From Persicaria tinctoria (Eukaryota; Streptophyta; Magnoliopsida; Caryophyllales; Polygonaceae): a stretch of 64,000 nucleotides of DNA. The notes under the pieces are model-generated. The model made no database searches and was not told the DNA's origin. It saw only the letters and a list, made by a program, of their open reading frames with translations. The first letter of the stretch is position 1, and each line of letters opens with the position of its first letter. Of the stretch, positions 25,448 to 36,792 are shown piece after piece. The translations under genes were made by a program, and so were the position numbers. The DNA lies in assembly GCA_037127255.1 (NCBI GenBank), contig JBANSL010000013.1, forward strand, positions 13,474,688-13,538,687, given 5' to 3'.

Positions 25448-26950
25448 TGCAGGCATTCCTCGACCCCCGAGGCCTCCCCTTCCTTCGGACGCTTGTTGAT
25501 GAGGGTGGGTGCAGCTCATCCTCGCATACATTGTTGGAAGCCGTGTATGAAGATGACAGCTCATACGGCAGTGGGGTGTCGTCGAGGTCAGTCCATGAAA
25601 AATCCATCCAGAACGGGTGGATGTCCTCGACGGGTATAGGAGTACCGGAGTTGACGTATGCCCGAATCTCATGGACACAAGGGATCCCGTAACAAACCCT
25701 CCAATGTCGGTCCGTGCATACCAGAGGAACCTTTTGGTTCACGACGTCCTGCCACATCTTGTACAAATAATCAAAGCACTTTTTGGAGATTAAAGTCTTT
25801 ACCTCATCGAAAAGGTTGACTTTATACGCCGCTGTTGGCCATTTGAAGCAGTCGATCTCCAAAGCAGTTTGCAGCTCATGCAGTTGACAATCGTTGACTC
25901 TATGGATTGCATCGATCACGATGCGGAAGCCACCAGTCGATGAGTGAAGTGCCTCATTCAGAACCTTGTGTTGACCCTCAACTCTGTACACATTGAAGTG
26001 CATACCACTAAATATTCGATATTATATCATATTGTAATGGGAGATATGAATTAAGGTTGTACCTGTTTGTCGTACGGGTGCCGAGATGGAAGACATTATC
26101 TACGTAGCACCGTACTATGCTCCTGTTGTATGGAAGCCAAACCGACTCCAAATACGCCACCACACCTAGGAATGGGTGTCATGCAGCTCGTAGCGCCCGA
26201 CGACGTCGGTTGAATGATTCCTCCGACCTCGATTCGAACAGCCCCCAACAGTTGCCCTTAAAGAGGCCAGCGTGGTTTAAATTCTTCGTGATCTTCAGAG
26301 CAGCTTCCTCGCATCTTCTCGTCACGTGTAACCAACAAAGGAGATGCTGGACGTCGGGGAAGACAACATTCAGCGCCACCAAGAGACCTAGCTCTCGATC
26401 AGTCATGATAGCTTGAGGCTGAACCGTCCCAAGCAAGATCTGAAGCTGTCGCAACACCCAGGCGTATGTGTCTTCGTTCTCTTGCGACATGAAGGCATAG
26501 GCGATGCAGTAAGTATTGCCTGAGGGTGTGAACCCGACCACCTCGCACAAAGGAATCCCATATCTGCAAGTGTAAATATGTTACATATAAAATACTTTAT
26601 AATTGGCTATATGTGCAATAATGTAATCGTAATTAAGTAACTTACGCATTTGTTTTGTATGTGTTGTCCATTATGATGACGTAATGAAACCTTCGGAGAA
26701 GGCGTATCCCGTCGGGATGCGCCAGGAAGAGGTCGCTCAAGACGTTGTCGTCATCCGGATGTCGTCTGAAGTCGTAGTAGTACCTTTTTTCCCGCAGATG
26801 GTGTAATGTATCCTGGGTCATCGTCCGACTACCTCTTTCTTCGACGACCATCATGGCGAGCGTGTTGGTAAGGCTCTTCCTTGACGTGACGCTGGTCTCA
26901 TCCAACTGCCTCAATCCGTACCCAATGGATTTTGGAGGAGTGCCAACTTC

Positions 26951-27240
26951 CTTTCAATTTAAATTTATTTCTATGTATTTTATTATATTTTAATGTTTTT
27001 ATTTTCTTTCAATTTAAATTTATTTCTATGTATTTTATTATATTTTATTATATTTTAATGTTTTTATTTTCTTTCAATTTCAATTTATTTTTATGTATTT
27101 TATTATAATTTATTATATTTTAATGTTTTTATTTTCTTTAAATTTAAATTTATTTCTATGTATTTTATTATATTTTATTGTTTTTATTGTCTTTCAATTT
27201 GAATTTATTTGAATTTATTTTATTAAATTTTAATATTTTT
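26951..27240. repeat. AT-rich tandem repeat in the first MULE intron
   Basis: Four imperfect copies of a unit with TTTCTTTCAATTTAAATTT, then TATGTATTTTATTATATTTT and TTTTTATTTTC, about 60-70 bp each. It fills the intron between the low-complexity exon and the transposase exon. Confidence 0.65.
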
Positions 27241-28068
27241 ATTTTAATTTATTTTAATGTCTTTTAATATATTGTAATATGTTTTAATATCTTGTAATAT
27301 ATATTAATCGTTTTTTTTGTTTTTCCATTAAAACTATCAAAATATATAAACTATATAGTATCTTTCAAACTATATACTAAAACTATATAATCTATCAAAT
27401 TATATAGTATATATCAAACTGTATACTAAACTAATTATAATCTATCAAATTATATTATATATTAAAATCTAAACTATAAAAATAAATCAAACAAAATAAA
27501 TAAATAAAAAAACATACCGGTGGGGTTGGGACCGGCGAAACCTCAATAGTCCGCCGCTTCCGCGGCGGTTCCGCCCCCGCCACTCTGCCGCCATCACCAC
27601 CACCACCACCGGACGATGCCGGCTCTGTGTCTCCACCTCCACCACCGTCACCACCACCACCCTCCTCAACCTCCATGGGCGCCGCCCCACCACCACCCCC
27701 GGCCACCTGCTCCACCGCCACCCCCTCCCCCAGGGCTCCACCCCCACCACCAACCTCCTCAGCCACCAGCGCCGTCGGTTCCACCACCTCCTCTCTCTCC
27801 GGCTCCATCTCCCTGTCTCGGTCTCTTTCTCTTTCTCTCTCTCCGGCGACCTCTCTCTCTCGATTTCTCTCTCCGGCAATCTCTCTCTCGCTCTCGATTT
27901 CTCTCCGGCAATCTCTCTCGATTTCTCTCTGGACGAAGACGAAGAGGCGCGTCCTCTTCACCTTTTAGAAGACGGGCTTGCACGTCCGGCTTCGGGTGGC
28001 TCTCACCCCACTTGCACGTCCTTAAGGACGTGAGGATTTGCGGTGTATATAGGCGAAACGTTTATTTA

Positions 28069-28315
28069 TACTGCTGTGTTTTAATATAAGAAAATATTTG
28101 AGAGATTAGACAACAACTCCTCAAGGCCGACGGATGTAGAGACGAATTAACCTTTAGGATTATAGCATAAATTTGAAGAGGTGCATTTTAGCAGTCACTT
28201 TTGTCTATAACAAGAACAAATTTTGGGCACAGACGAAATCACTGGAAGTGATAGCTTCATCGCCGTCAGCCATGTCTCTTTGATTCCTCCATTTTCTCAG
28301 CAGAAAACCAAATCA
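28069..28315. promoter_or_regulatory. Short upstream region of the plastid export-family gene
   Basis: About 250 bp between the MULE TSD and the chosen ATG. An in-frame ATG at 28223 would extend the protein by 31 residues of non-transit-like sequence, so most of this is probably promoter and 5' UTR. The MULE therefore sits directly against this promoter. Confidence 0.4.
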
Positions 28316-29498
28316 ATGGCTGCCATCGCCGTCTCAGTCACCCCAACCCCGTCTCTCTCCCTTCCCCGCCACCGCCCAACCCCACCCTTCCTCTCCCACA
28401 TTCCCCTTCCACCCAACAAACAACACTCCCTCGCGTTCAGTCGAATCCAAACCCCAAATTCCTCATTTCAAAGCCGTCCCCTCGCCCTCTTCCGCCGTTT
28501 CCCCCTCCTTCCCCCCGCCGCCTCCGCCGACCCTCTCTCCGACAACTCCGGCGACGATTCGCCCAGCCTCGACCAAGACAGTCCCTTGAAGACCGTCTTC
28601 TTGGTGGTCCTCTGGGCGTCCGTCTCCCTCGCCTTGTTCGCCTTCTCCAAGGACGCCAAAGCCGCCGTCACCGCCGCTGACGACTCCATTAGAGCTTCAG
28701 GCTTCGGCGTCAAGGTCGCCACCGCCCTCCGCAGCTCCGGCTGGCCGGCTGAGGCCGTTGTATTCGCCTTGGCCACACTTCCTGTCATTGAGCTTCGCGG
28801 CGCCATTCCCGTTGGCTACTGGTTGCAGCTCAGCCCTCTCCTCCTCACCGTCTTGTCCATTCTAGGGTTTGCTCTTCATCCCCTTATTGAATTCTCGTTG
28901 AATTTGTATCATCTAGCTTGAATCGCAAACCCTAAATTGACAGAAACACAGGAAATTAGGAAATTGATGTGTTTTACTTGCAGATTGAACAATGTGATTG
29001 ATTGTACATTGAATTCTAGATTGATTAAACCCAGAATTGCTGTGAATTTGGGATCTTATTCCGAAAATTGCTGACTGTAGGAACATGGTTCCAGTTCCCT
29101 TGATTGTCCTCTACCTAAAGAAGCTGGCCAACTTCCTTGCCGGGAAGAACTATGCCGCATCTCAGGCTCTCGGCCTGCTATTCAGGAGTGCGAAGGAGAA
29201 AGCCGGCCCTATCGAGGAGTTCCAGTGGCTCGGTCTGATGCTGTTCGTGGCGGTGCCCTTTCCTGGCACCGGAGCTTGGACTGGTGCCATCATTGCCTCT
29301 ATTCTGGACATGCCATTTTGGTCTGCTGTATCAGCCAACTTTGTCGGTGTTGTGCTTGCCGGTCTTTTGGTGAACCTGCTCGTGAATCTCGGCCTCAAGT
29401 ATGCGATTGTAACCGGTGTCATACTCTTTGTGGTGTCGACGTTCATGTGGAGCGTTCTTCGTAGCGTTAGGAATTCTTTCAGGTCTCCACAAGCTTGA
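28316..29498 (+). CDS. Small multidrug export family protein (PF06695-like), chloroplast-targeted
   Basis: Exons 28316-28866 and 29081-29498 (GT-AG, 969 nt, 322 aa). The start MAAIAVSVTP is chosen because it opens a Ser/Pro/Arg-rich, acid-poor stretch of about 90 residues that looks like a plastid transit peptide. The mature part has hydrophobic segments KTVFLVVLWASVSLALFAF, VVFALATLPVIELRG, LQLSPLLLTVLSILG, then in exon 2 GNMVPVPLIVLYLKK, FVAVPFPGTGAWTGA and YAIVTGVILFVVSTF. The pairing of LPVIELRGAIPVGY with VPFPGTGAWTG is typical of the small multidrug export family. Substrate and physiological role are not established to my knowledge; an inner-envelope or thylakoid location is inference. 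Confidence 0.85.
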
Positions 29499-29827
29499 AT
29501 GTTAGCCATTTTTAGTCTTAGAAGAATAGCATGAAAACAAATCCATGAGTTGATCCCCAGCTGCCTTGGCCTGTCTAGTATTATTATCGAACTCGACGAT
29601 TGATTAAGCAAATTTGTCTCCAACTCTTGTTTCGGATGGCTACACGCCTACACTATTCTTTGTTCATCCGCCAACTGAACCAACGCCTGTTTCTACGATG
29701 CTTGTTGTGTTGCTAGTCTTGAGTAAAGATCCTCTCCTAATAAATTACTTCCTAATATTTTCCTAACAAAACAATAACAACCATTGGATTTTATGAAGGG
29801 TCAGGATTAAATCCTACAATAAATTAA

Positions 29828-31320
29828 TTAAATAAAGGGAAATTCCGTTTGGTGTCCCTGAGGTTTTGGCAATTCCGCTTGGTGTCCCAAGGTTTTTTTT
29901 TGTCCGGATGGTGCTCCTGAGTTTTGTCAAAAGTCCGCCTCATGCCCAAAACTCATATTTTCACTTTTTAAAATGAATAAAACGGCCCATTATTTTCCCT
30001 TATTTCACAAAACCTCTTTTACTTTTTAACAATGAACAAAATTACCTATTATTTAACTAAGTTCAAGATAAAATTGAAAAAACCACCTTTATTTCTAAAA
30101 TTTAACAAAATCACATATTATTTCCAAAACTTTTTATCACAAAATCACCCTTCTTCCAAAAAAATTTAAAACAAAATTATGGGGTTGTGAATATTATACA
30201 AAAGACATATTAGTTTCCAATTTCCATACTTTGAAAAAATAAAATAAAAACGCTCGTTATTTTTTCCAAAAAAATATTTAACACCTATTATTTTCCAAAA
30301 TAATATTTTACCTATAACTCACTAAATTTTAAAAATTGTAAATGCGGCTGCTCATATGGTGGCTTAATATTTTGGTAGTATATTTTTTTTTCGAGTCGAT
30401 GCGTAAACTCGGACTTATTTTTTTGTAATTTAATATTTAGCCACAATAGTTCATTGTACAAGAAAGAAATACATTACAACTATCGTTTTCTTTTAATATT
30501 CGGTCTTCGGGTTTGACCTGACCTAAAAATGTCGGATCGAATCGAATTGACCCACCATGAACCATCCTAATTGATCAATCTAACCCAATACTTGATTAGA
30601 ATTTTATTGAAAAAGAAAAAGTAATGTAAAAAATAAAGGGTTGATTTTTTTTTCCCAATACTCAATTAGAATAAAGAAGATTTTTTTATCCAAAGTATGG
30701 TTTTATGATTTTTCTTTTTCTTTTTGTAATTTATAGGCCAATTTTTTGAAAAAAAAAATTGGCCTCTAAATTAAAATAATGAATCTTTTATAAATAATAC
30801 AGTAAGTGGTATTTTTTTTTTCAAAAAATATAAGGGGGAATTGATGCAAATTTTTTATAAATAATAAGTGGTATGTTATGTATGTACAATGTTTGGAAAA
30901 TAATGAGTTTTTTTTTTGCAAAATATTAAAATAATGAATCTTTTATGTCATGTTAAAAATAAATGTTGATTTTCTTCAAAAAAAAATTTGTAACAATGGG
31001 TGAGTTTTTGCTAAAATTTTGGAAATTATGTGTGATTTTATTGAAAAAATATATATAAGGTGTTTTTTTTTTCACTTTTATGTTGGATTTAGTTAAATAA
31101 TAGTTAATTTTATTCATTGTTAAAAATAAAGGTGGTCTTGTGAAATAAGAAAAAATAATGGGCCGTTTTATTCATTTTAAAAAGTGAAAATATGAGTTTT
31201 GGGCATGAGGCGAACTTTTGACAAAACTCAGGGGCACCATCCGGACAAAAAAAAACCTTGGGACACCAAGCGGAATTGCCAAAACCTCAGGGACACCAAA
31301 CGGAATTTCCCTTAAATAAA
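29828..31320. mobile_element. MULE-like MITE with ~235-bp TIRs and 9-bp TSD
   Basis: TTAAATAAA at 29828-29836 and 31312-31320 flanks 29837-31311 (1475 bp). The first and last ~235 bp are near-perfect inverted repeats beginning GGGAAATTCCGTTTGGTG. Inside each arm a ~34-bp motif (GGTGtCCctGAGGTTTTG-like) repeats three times. There are no ORFs. Its ends resemble those of the foldback element at 40648-44361. Confidence 0.82.
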
Positions 31321-31863
31321 TTATAGTCCAATTTACTAGTCAATACGGTAGGGTAAATCTCTCATTCATGAGACTTTTTTTGATTGATCAGCGCGCGCCT
31401 CATTCATAGATAATTATTGATGTGGAGTCTGTACGTGCAGTAGTGTGGTTGGGTAGTTCATCTTGTTCAACTCCTTGGTTTGTCAAAATATTGTAAGTTA
31501 TTTCTTCTATTATAACCTTTCTTTGAACTTGTGTTCAATTTTGTTCTTTTGCAATGGATCTAGTGAGGAACACTGCAAAGTCTACAATCATCTTCTCTCT
31601 TTGCAATTTCTTTGAATTTATGTAGCTTAGTTAATTAATTTAGGGTTTACTTATCAAACTAAGTGAAGACGTGACTGAGTAAACAAGACTTAGATTTTGA
31701 TCAATTAAAAACAGTCCTGAGATTAAGTAATTTAAGATTTAGGGTTTAATTAATTGAATACTAAGTATGATACTTTTAATATATTATACCATACTATAAA
31801 TTAATGCTCGTACCTTTTGTTTTTTCTTTTGATTATTACATCTAAGTTGTGAGATTAGAGAAG
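31321..31863. other. Upstream region of the FAR1-related gene
   Basis: AT-rich, probably promoter and 5' UTR; no clear ORF. GTG/TTG codons just upstream of 31864 are in frame but are not needed. Confidence 0.4.
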
Positions 31864-34380
31864 ATGGAAGAAGCAAGAACAAAACCTAGAATCGATATGG
31901 TGTTTGATTCCGAGAATGATGCATATAAATTCTATAATGCATACGGATGCAGTGAAGGATTTAGTATTAGAAGAGAAGCTGGTCCCAAGGATAAACAAGG
32001 TGTGCTGACTTCAAGAACTTTCGTATGTTGTAAGGAAGGTTTTCGAAAGCAGGATAAAAGAGATGATTTGACGAAAAATCCAAGAGCACATACAAGGACA
32101 GGATGTGGAGCACATATGGGAATTAAGTTGGTTAGGGGCACTGGTAAGTATCGGATTTATCGTTTTACTGAAGAGCATAACCATCCTCTTGTCAGTGAAG
32201 ATGTTGTGCATATGATGCCATCTCAACGAACTATGACAACAACAGACAATGCATTTATAGATCTGACTGCAAATTCTGGATTACCACCAAAATGTGCATT
32301 TGAGTTGATGGGTCAACAAACTGGTGGTAGGGAGTTGTTGGGATTTACAAAGCAAGACCATAAGAATTATCTTCGAAGTGTTCGACAAAACAAGTTGAAA
32401 TTTGGAGAGGCTGGTTATCTGCTGGAATACTTCGCAAAGCAAACATTGGAAAATCCATCGTTTTTCTATGAGATGCAGTTGGACACTGAGGAGCATATCA
32501 CCAACATTTTTTGGGCAGATGCAAAAATGATTATGGATTATAGCTTATTTGGAGATGTGGTAAGTTTCGATACTAAATACAAATTGAATGAAGCAAATCG
32601 TCCATTTGCAGTGTTTGTGGGACTTAATCACCATAGACAAACGGTTATATTTGGAGCTGCTCTAATGTATGATGAGACCGCTGCATCCTTTATATGGTTG
32701 TTTGAAACTTTTTTCAAGGCAATGAGTGGGAGGCCTCCACAAACTATTTTTACTGATCAAGATGCAGCAATAGCTAAGGCTGTATTACAGGTGATGCCGG
32801 ACACTTACCACCGTCTTTGTATATGGCATTTGATGCAAAATGCTCTAAAGAAAGCAGGATACTTATTCCGAGATCACCGTGAGCATGACGCTAATGTCTT
32901 CAGCAAATTTATGTATGAGATTGAAGAAGAGGAGGAGTTCATGAGTGTTTGGCAGTCGATGCTTGATGAGTATGATGTGAATGATGATCCTTGGTTGGGT
33001 GCAACATTTGCAATAAGGGAAAAATGGGGGCATGCATATGTTAAGTGGGCATGGTCAGCAGGAATGCAAACAACATAACTCAGTGAAAGCTTTAATGCTG
33101 CTTTGAAGGGGTATTTGAAATCAGACTTGCAGTTGCCTGAGTTTTTTACTCACTTTGAAAGAGTAGTACAAGATAAGCGATATAAGGAATTGGAAGCTGA
33201 GTATGATCTAGTTTTCCGTACTGTTCACTGCAAGATGGAGGTAAGTCTGTTGATACATGCACGAGAAATTTACACCAAAGCGATATTTAAAGAATTTCAG
33301 GCTCAGTTTGAAGATTCTTTGAAGTCTTCTATTACGAAGTGTGTGTCCACCGATGAGAAATTTATCTTCACTGTTGTGAGGGATGGATTCACTAAGGAGC
33401 GAATTGTAACAAGAGAAGGCGAGTTTACTGTTTATTGCAGTTGCAGAATGTTTGAGACTGTAGGCGTCTTGTGCAGGCATTGTATCAAAGTCATGGGAGA
33501 AGGAAGAGAGACTACACTAATAAAAAAGATTCCTGAGCAATATGTCTTGAAGAGGTGGACCAAAAATGCAAGGGTTGACAGTGTTGTGAAAGACATGCTT
33601 GGACATGAGATTGTAGCAAATCCAAGAATGGAGCAAACTTCTCGATATAGAAGTCTATGTTCTAAACTTGTTCGGATAGCATCCAGGGCATCCGAGAATG
33701 AGAAGGCATATGAGCTAGCTAATATTGAGGTTGACAAGTTATCAAAGATGGTTGAAGATTTGTTACGTTTAGAAATAAACAGTGACAAAGTCGTGGAAGA
33801 TCTAGACCAAAATGCATTGCTGAATTCTTCTAATGATCCTCCAACGTTGAATGCAAAAGGATTCAAGAAGAAAGAAGCAACTCATCGTGGCAAACGTAGA
33901 CCAAAGGGAGACTTTGAAGCTAAGTTAAACAAAAGCAAAAAGAAGCTTGCACAGGTAATGACTAAAATCAGTATTTATTTTTGGATGAATAAGTATTATT
34001 TACTTCATCAATCCTCTAATTCTATATAAAAATGATAGGTATTTGGAGTTCCAAAAAATAATGTTGTAGTGGACCAATCTCCTATACCTTCTTCACTTCA
34101 ACCTCATGTTGCTAATGGTGGATATATGTCAATGTTGCTCCATCCTTATAATGTGAGTATGTTTACTATTAATTGTTTTGGTTTTTGTCTTATGTTATTT
34201 GTTTAATTAGTGGTATTTGGACAGATGCATGAACATGAGTTAAACTTGTCAAACCGAATGCATTGGATGCCTCAACCAGAATTCTGCGGACCAAGTTCAC
34301 AAGCATCTACTCAATCAAATATCACAAGACCTCCTTTTGCAGGGCAAGACCAAGGAGCTTCAAATTGCAAGGAAAACTAG
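31864..34380 (+). pseudogene. FAR1-RELATED SEQUENCE protein (FAR1/FHY3 family) with one in-frame stop
   Basis: Exons 31864-33954, 34039-34152 and 34225-34380 (GT-AG, all phase 0) give 786 codons with one internal stop. The FAR1 DNA-binding region is at about residues 15-115 (FYNAYGCSEGFSIRRE, CC..GF.., RTGCGAHMGIK, EEHNHPL), the MULE-derived transposase core at about 225-400 (DVVSFDTKYK, FTDQDAAIAKAV, CIWHLMQNA) and the SWIM finger near residue 530 (CSCRMFETVGVLCRH). TAA at 33076-33078 (codon 405) falls where the family has Gln before LSESFNAALKGYL, so a single CAA-to-TAA change explains it. Downstream frame and splice sites are otherwise intact, so the lesion is young, or is a sequencing error or a nonsense allele. 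Family members are transposase-derived transcription factors in light signalling. Confidence 0.82.
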
Positions 34381-34620
34381 TCTTATGGGCATATTGACAG
34401 TTTTTAGTGTTATTTTGAACTAATACCATTTGTAGGAGATTTCTACTTGATTTCTACTTGATTCATATTGACAGTTTTTTAGTTGATCAATTTGTTTAAT
34501 AAAACAACTATATCAATCTCAGTTTGCAACACCTAAAGGTTTTCCTACCAAAAAAATGTCTTCAAAACCTACTGGTAAGCCAGACAATTTTACAGCAAAT
34601 TAAGAGTGCTAAAATAGATT

Positions 34621-34690
34621 AGCCTATGTGGGAGTCGAACCCACATCCTTGTGCACAAGCACATCGCTCTACCAATTGAGCTAATAGGCT
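34621..34690 (-). tRNA. tRNA-like sequence, anticodon loop non-standard
   Basis: The minus strand folds as a cloverleaf: 7-bp acceptor (AGCCTAT/ATAGGCT), D stem GCTC/GAGC with loop AATTGGTA, T arm GTGGG-TTCGACT-CCCAC. The middle arm pairs TGTG/CACA with only a 6-nt loop (or TGTGC/GCACA with 4 nt), so no standard 7-nt anticodon loop exists and no anticodon can be assigned. No CCA and no clear T-run follow. It may be a tRNA pseudogene, a tRNA-derived repeat or a tRNA-shaped RNA; two relatives occur at 42290 and 42931. Confidence 0.5.
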
Positions 34691-35038
34691 ACTTATATCA
34701 ACATACAAAATTGCTAAACAAGTTCAAGGGCAAAGTCAATCTCAAACTAAGGCCATAAATCACCCAATTGCTGCCTTTGTACTGAGTTGCTTGGACCTGC
34801 TGAACTTCCATCACCCTCAATTGAGTGTGTAAAATCAGCCATCTCAATTGAGTAAGGGAAAAGAACACTCAAATTGATGTAAATAACATCATTTAAAGCT
34901 ATATATGCCACTATCTACTGTAATTTAAAATGTGAACCATAAACTACAATGTGCGTGATTTTTGTTGCTCTAACAAGATGGATATAAACCTAAATTGCTA
35001 GAATGTAGGCTAAGGTTCAAAGGACAAGAAGGAACTCA

Positions 35039-35745
35039 CTATAAACTAGGGGTGGGCATGGGACGGGACGGGACGGGATTGGGGTAATCCCGCGTCCCGT
35101 CCCTCGTATTTTTTGCGGGACGGGATCGGGACGGGATTAAAAAATTTTTTCTTAAATCCCGCCGGGTCTTATCCCTCACGGGACGGGACGGGATCGGGAC
35201 GGGACGGGATTTGTCCCTCATAAAAAAAAGATTAAAATACAATATAAAAAAAACAGTAAGTCTTTAAAAAAAATTAAATTCATACATAATTCTTAAATTC
35301 ATGCATAGTTAATTCATGCAGATTAAAATGCAATCCGAGAGGTGCAAGCCTAAGTGCAGTAAGTCCTTCTTTTTTTCAAAAGGCCATTAGGCCAACAGTA
35401 TGTAAGTCACTAAAACCAAACGGTGTATTTTATACGTACGGAGTATATTTTTAACGTTTTTATTATTATTTTAAAATTTGGATTTAAATAAATGTTAAGG
35501 TATAATGTAAATATATTCTTATATATTTTAATTAATTATATAAAAATATATTTAATTTTATATATATGCGGGACGGGACGGGATTTGCGGGATTCGAACA
35601 CTCTGTCCCGCGTCCCGTCCCGCGTGATTTTTACGGGACGGGATCGGGACGGGATTGAATTTTTTTTTCTAAATCCCACCGGGATCGGGACGGGATGCGG
35701 GACGGGACGGGATTTGCGGGATTTGTGCCCACCCCTGCTATAAAC
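35039..35745. mobile_element. hAT MITE rich in GGGAC repeats, 8-bp TSD
   Basis: CTATAAAC at 35039-35046 and 35738-35745 flanks a 691-bp element with ends TAGGGGTGGGCA and TGCCCACCCCTG, a typical hAT terminus. Next to both ends lie runs of GGGAC/GGGAT (reverse complemented at the left), followed by an AT-rich middle. There is no transposase. A truncated relative lies at about 36793-36856. Confidence 0.8.
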
Positions 35746-36790
35746 ATTGCTCCATATGTTTAAATATTCTGATTGACTGCATTTTCTTCACAAATAGCCA
35801 ACTTAGAGCAACCTAAAAAATTTCAATGTTGAGATAGTGAATAGAACTGGAAAAGCAAATGAATATTAGGTAAACAATCACAATTTTGAGACAAACAAAA
35901 AATAATTTGACAAGAGAGTTGCAGATGAAGTTCATCAATAACACTATCAAACACTTACGGTTTTGAGAACCAATCCTGTAAATAATATTTGGAAATATAC
36001 CAAGGAAAGCATTAGAATTTGAAGACAGGACCAAGGATAAATGTTCAATCAGAAAGGGGAAAAAGGTAAGTTGTACAAAATCAACAGTGATTGCATCCTG
36101 ATTCACATTATTTGGATTAACAAATTCGTACCAAATGGAAGGAGGAAAAAGTCCATATCTTCCATTTCATCAAATTGCATCAGGTTCGCAATCGACGGTA
36201 TGCACCTTAAACCGTTGATTGAAATCAATTCTTTCCTCATCTCCATGGCAGATCCAAGGAAATAAAAACGATTGGAAGAAACAAACAGAACGAGCAACTT
36301 CTGTCGATTGATCTCGGAATCGAAATGAGGAAATAGGAAAGGGAAAGAGGGAAAGAACCTCTCCTGGCAGCCTTCATCTCCGGCGTCGTCCCTCCTCGGC
36401 GTCGACATTAACCTAGCAAAGAGGAGAAACCTCAGATCCGGCCTCCCTATGTGGGTATCCCTCTCCAGCGGCATCTCCGGCATCGGAGAAACCTCTTCGT
36501 CACATCCGGCCTCCCTGAGCTTCCCTCTCCAACGGCAGCCTCGGCATCGGATCGTTCTCTCTCCCTCCATCGGTATCGTCTCTCACTTCTCTGATTTCTC
36601 TCTCCCCCCTCACGGCAAATTGAAAAGGTTGCTGTGTTATTTGGGTTAATTAATAGTTGATATAATTGAACGGCTAAGATTAATTCATTAGGAAAATACA
36701 ATGAACTAATTTATTAGGAGAGGATCCTGACTCGCTAGTCTTAGTCCCGATGTTTGGGTAAGCAAATTTGCAAAAGAGTTGTATTTTTTT
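35746..36790. other. Intergenic DNA with an unassigned GC-richer block
   Basis: The minus-strand ORF at 36570-36103 (155 aa, MEGERTIRCRGC...) and overlapping frames have no domain I recognise. A short direct repeat (CCTCCCT..., CCCTCTCCA.CGGCA, CGGCATCGGA) occurs around 36440-36550. This may be a captured or decayed gene 5' end. I do not call a gene. Confidence 0.35.
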
Positions 36791-36792
36791 TT

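Larger units (their letters stand above)
21610..27808 (-). pseudogene. MULE transposase with SWIM zinc finger and C-terminal OTU cysteine protease domain, disrupted
   Basis: Exons (minus): 27808-27518, 26950-26646, 26563-26063, 25983 to the LTR, 22444-21855, 21768-21610; introns are GT-AG and phases agree. The N-terminus is Gly/Glu/Arg low complexity ending PRKRRTIEVS. The transposase core follows (YVIIMDNTYKTNA, IMTDRELGLLVAL, HLLCWLH), then a SWIM-like finger (CTDRHWRVCYGIPCVHEI) and a basic GRPRGSRN linker. The next block is OTU-like: catalytic Asp-Gly-His-Cys (RDGHCGYRAL) and late His (NQDHFVA). Two lesions are seen: an in-frame TGA at 26181-26179, where a Trp is likely, and the LTR at 22445-25442. 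Removing the LTR and one TSD copy leaves transposase and OTU in one frame, so this was a single protein. The OTU role in transposition is unknown to me. Confidence 0.78.
21207..28068 (-). mobile_element. Mutator-like element (MULE) encoding a transposase-OTU protein, interrupted by a solo LTR
   Basis: TTTATTTA at 21207-21214 and 28061-28068 forms an 8-bp TSD around 21215-28060. Inverted ends share CTATrTACACCGCAAATCC (left from 21223; right, reversed, ending near 28052). Just inside both ends lie copies of the palindrome GCACGTCCTTAAGGACGTGC (three at left, 21260-21368; one at right, about 28012-28032). The left subterminal part also has (TTTAGGG)n near 21388-21421. The coding part is on the minus strand. 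Without the 3-kb LTR the element would be about 3.85 kb, a normal size for a MULE. Confidence 0.82.

Noticed and set aside
27487..28089. Pro/Ser-rich plus-strand ORFs and Arg-rich alternate frame opposite the MULE N-terminal exon
   Set aside because: Low-complexity reading of the Gly/Glu/Arg-rich exon in other frames; splice sites support the minus frame only.
34621..34690. Functional decoding tRNA
   Set aside because: The anticodon loop is short by at least one base and no anticodon can be assigned; recorded only as tRNA-like.
36103..36570. 155-aa minus ORF as a gene
   Set aside because: No recognisable domain, repeat-containing sequence and overlapping frames; kept as an unassigned block.
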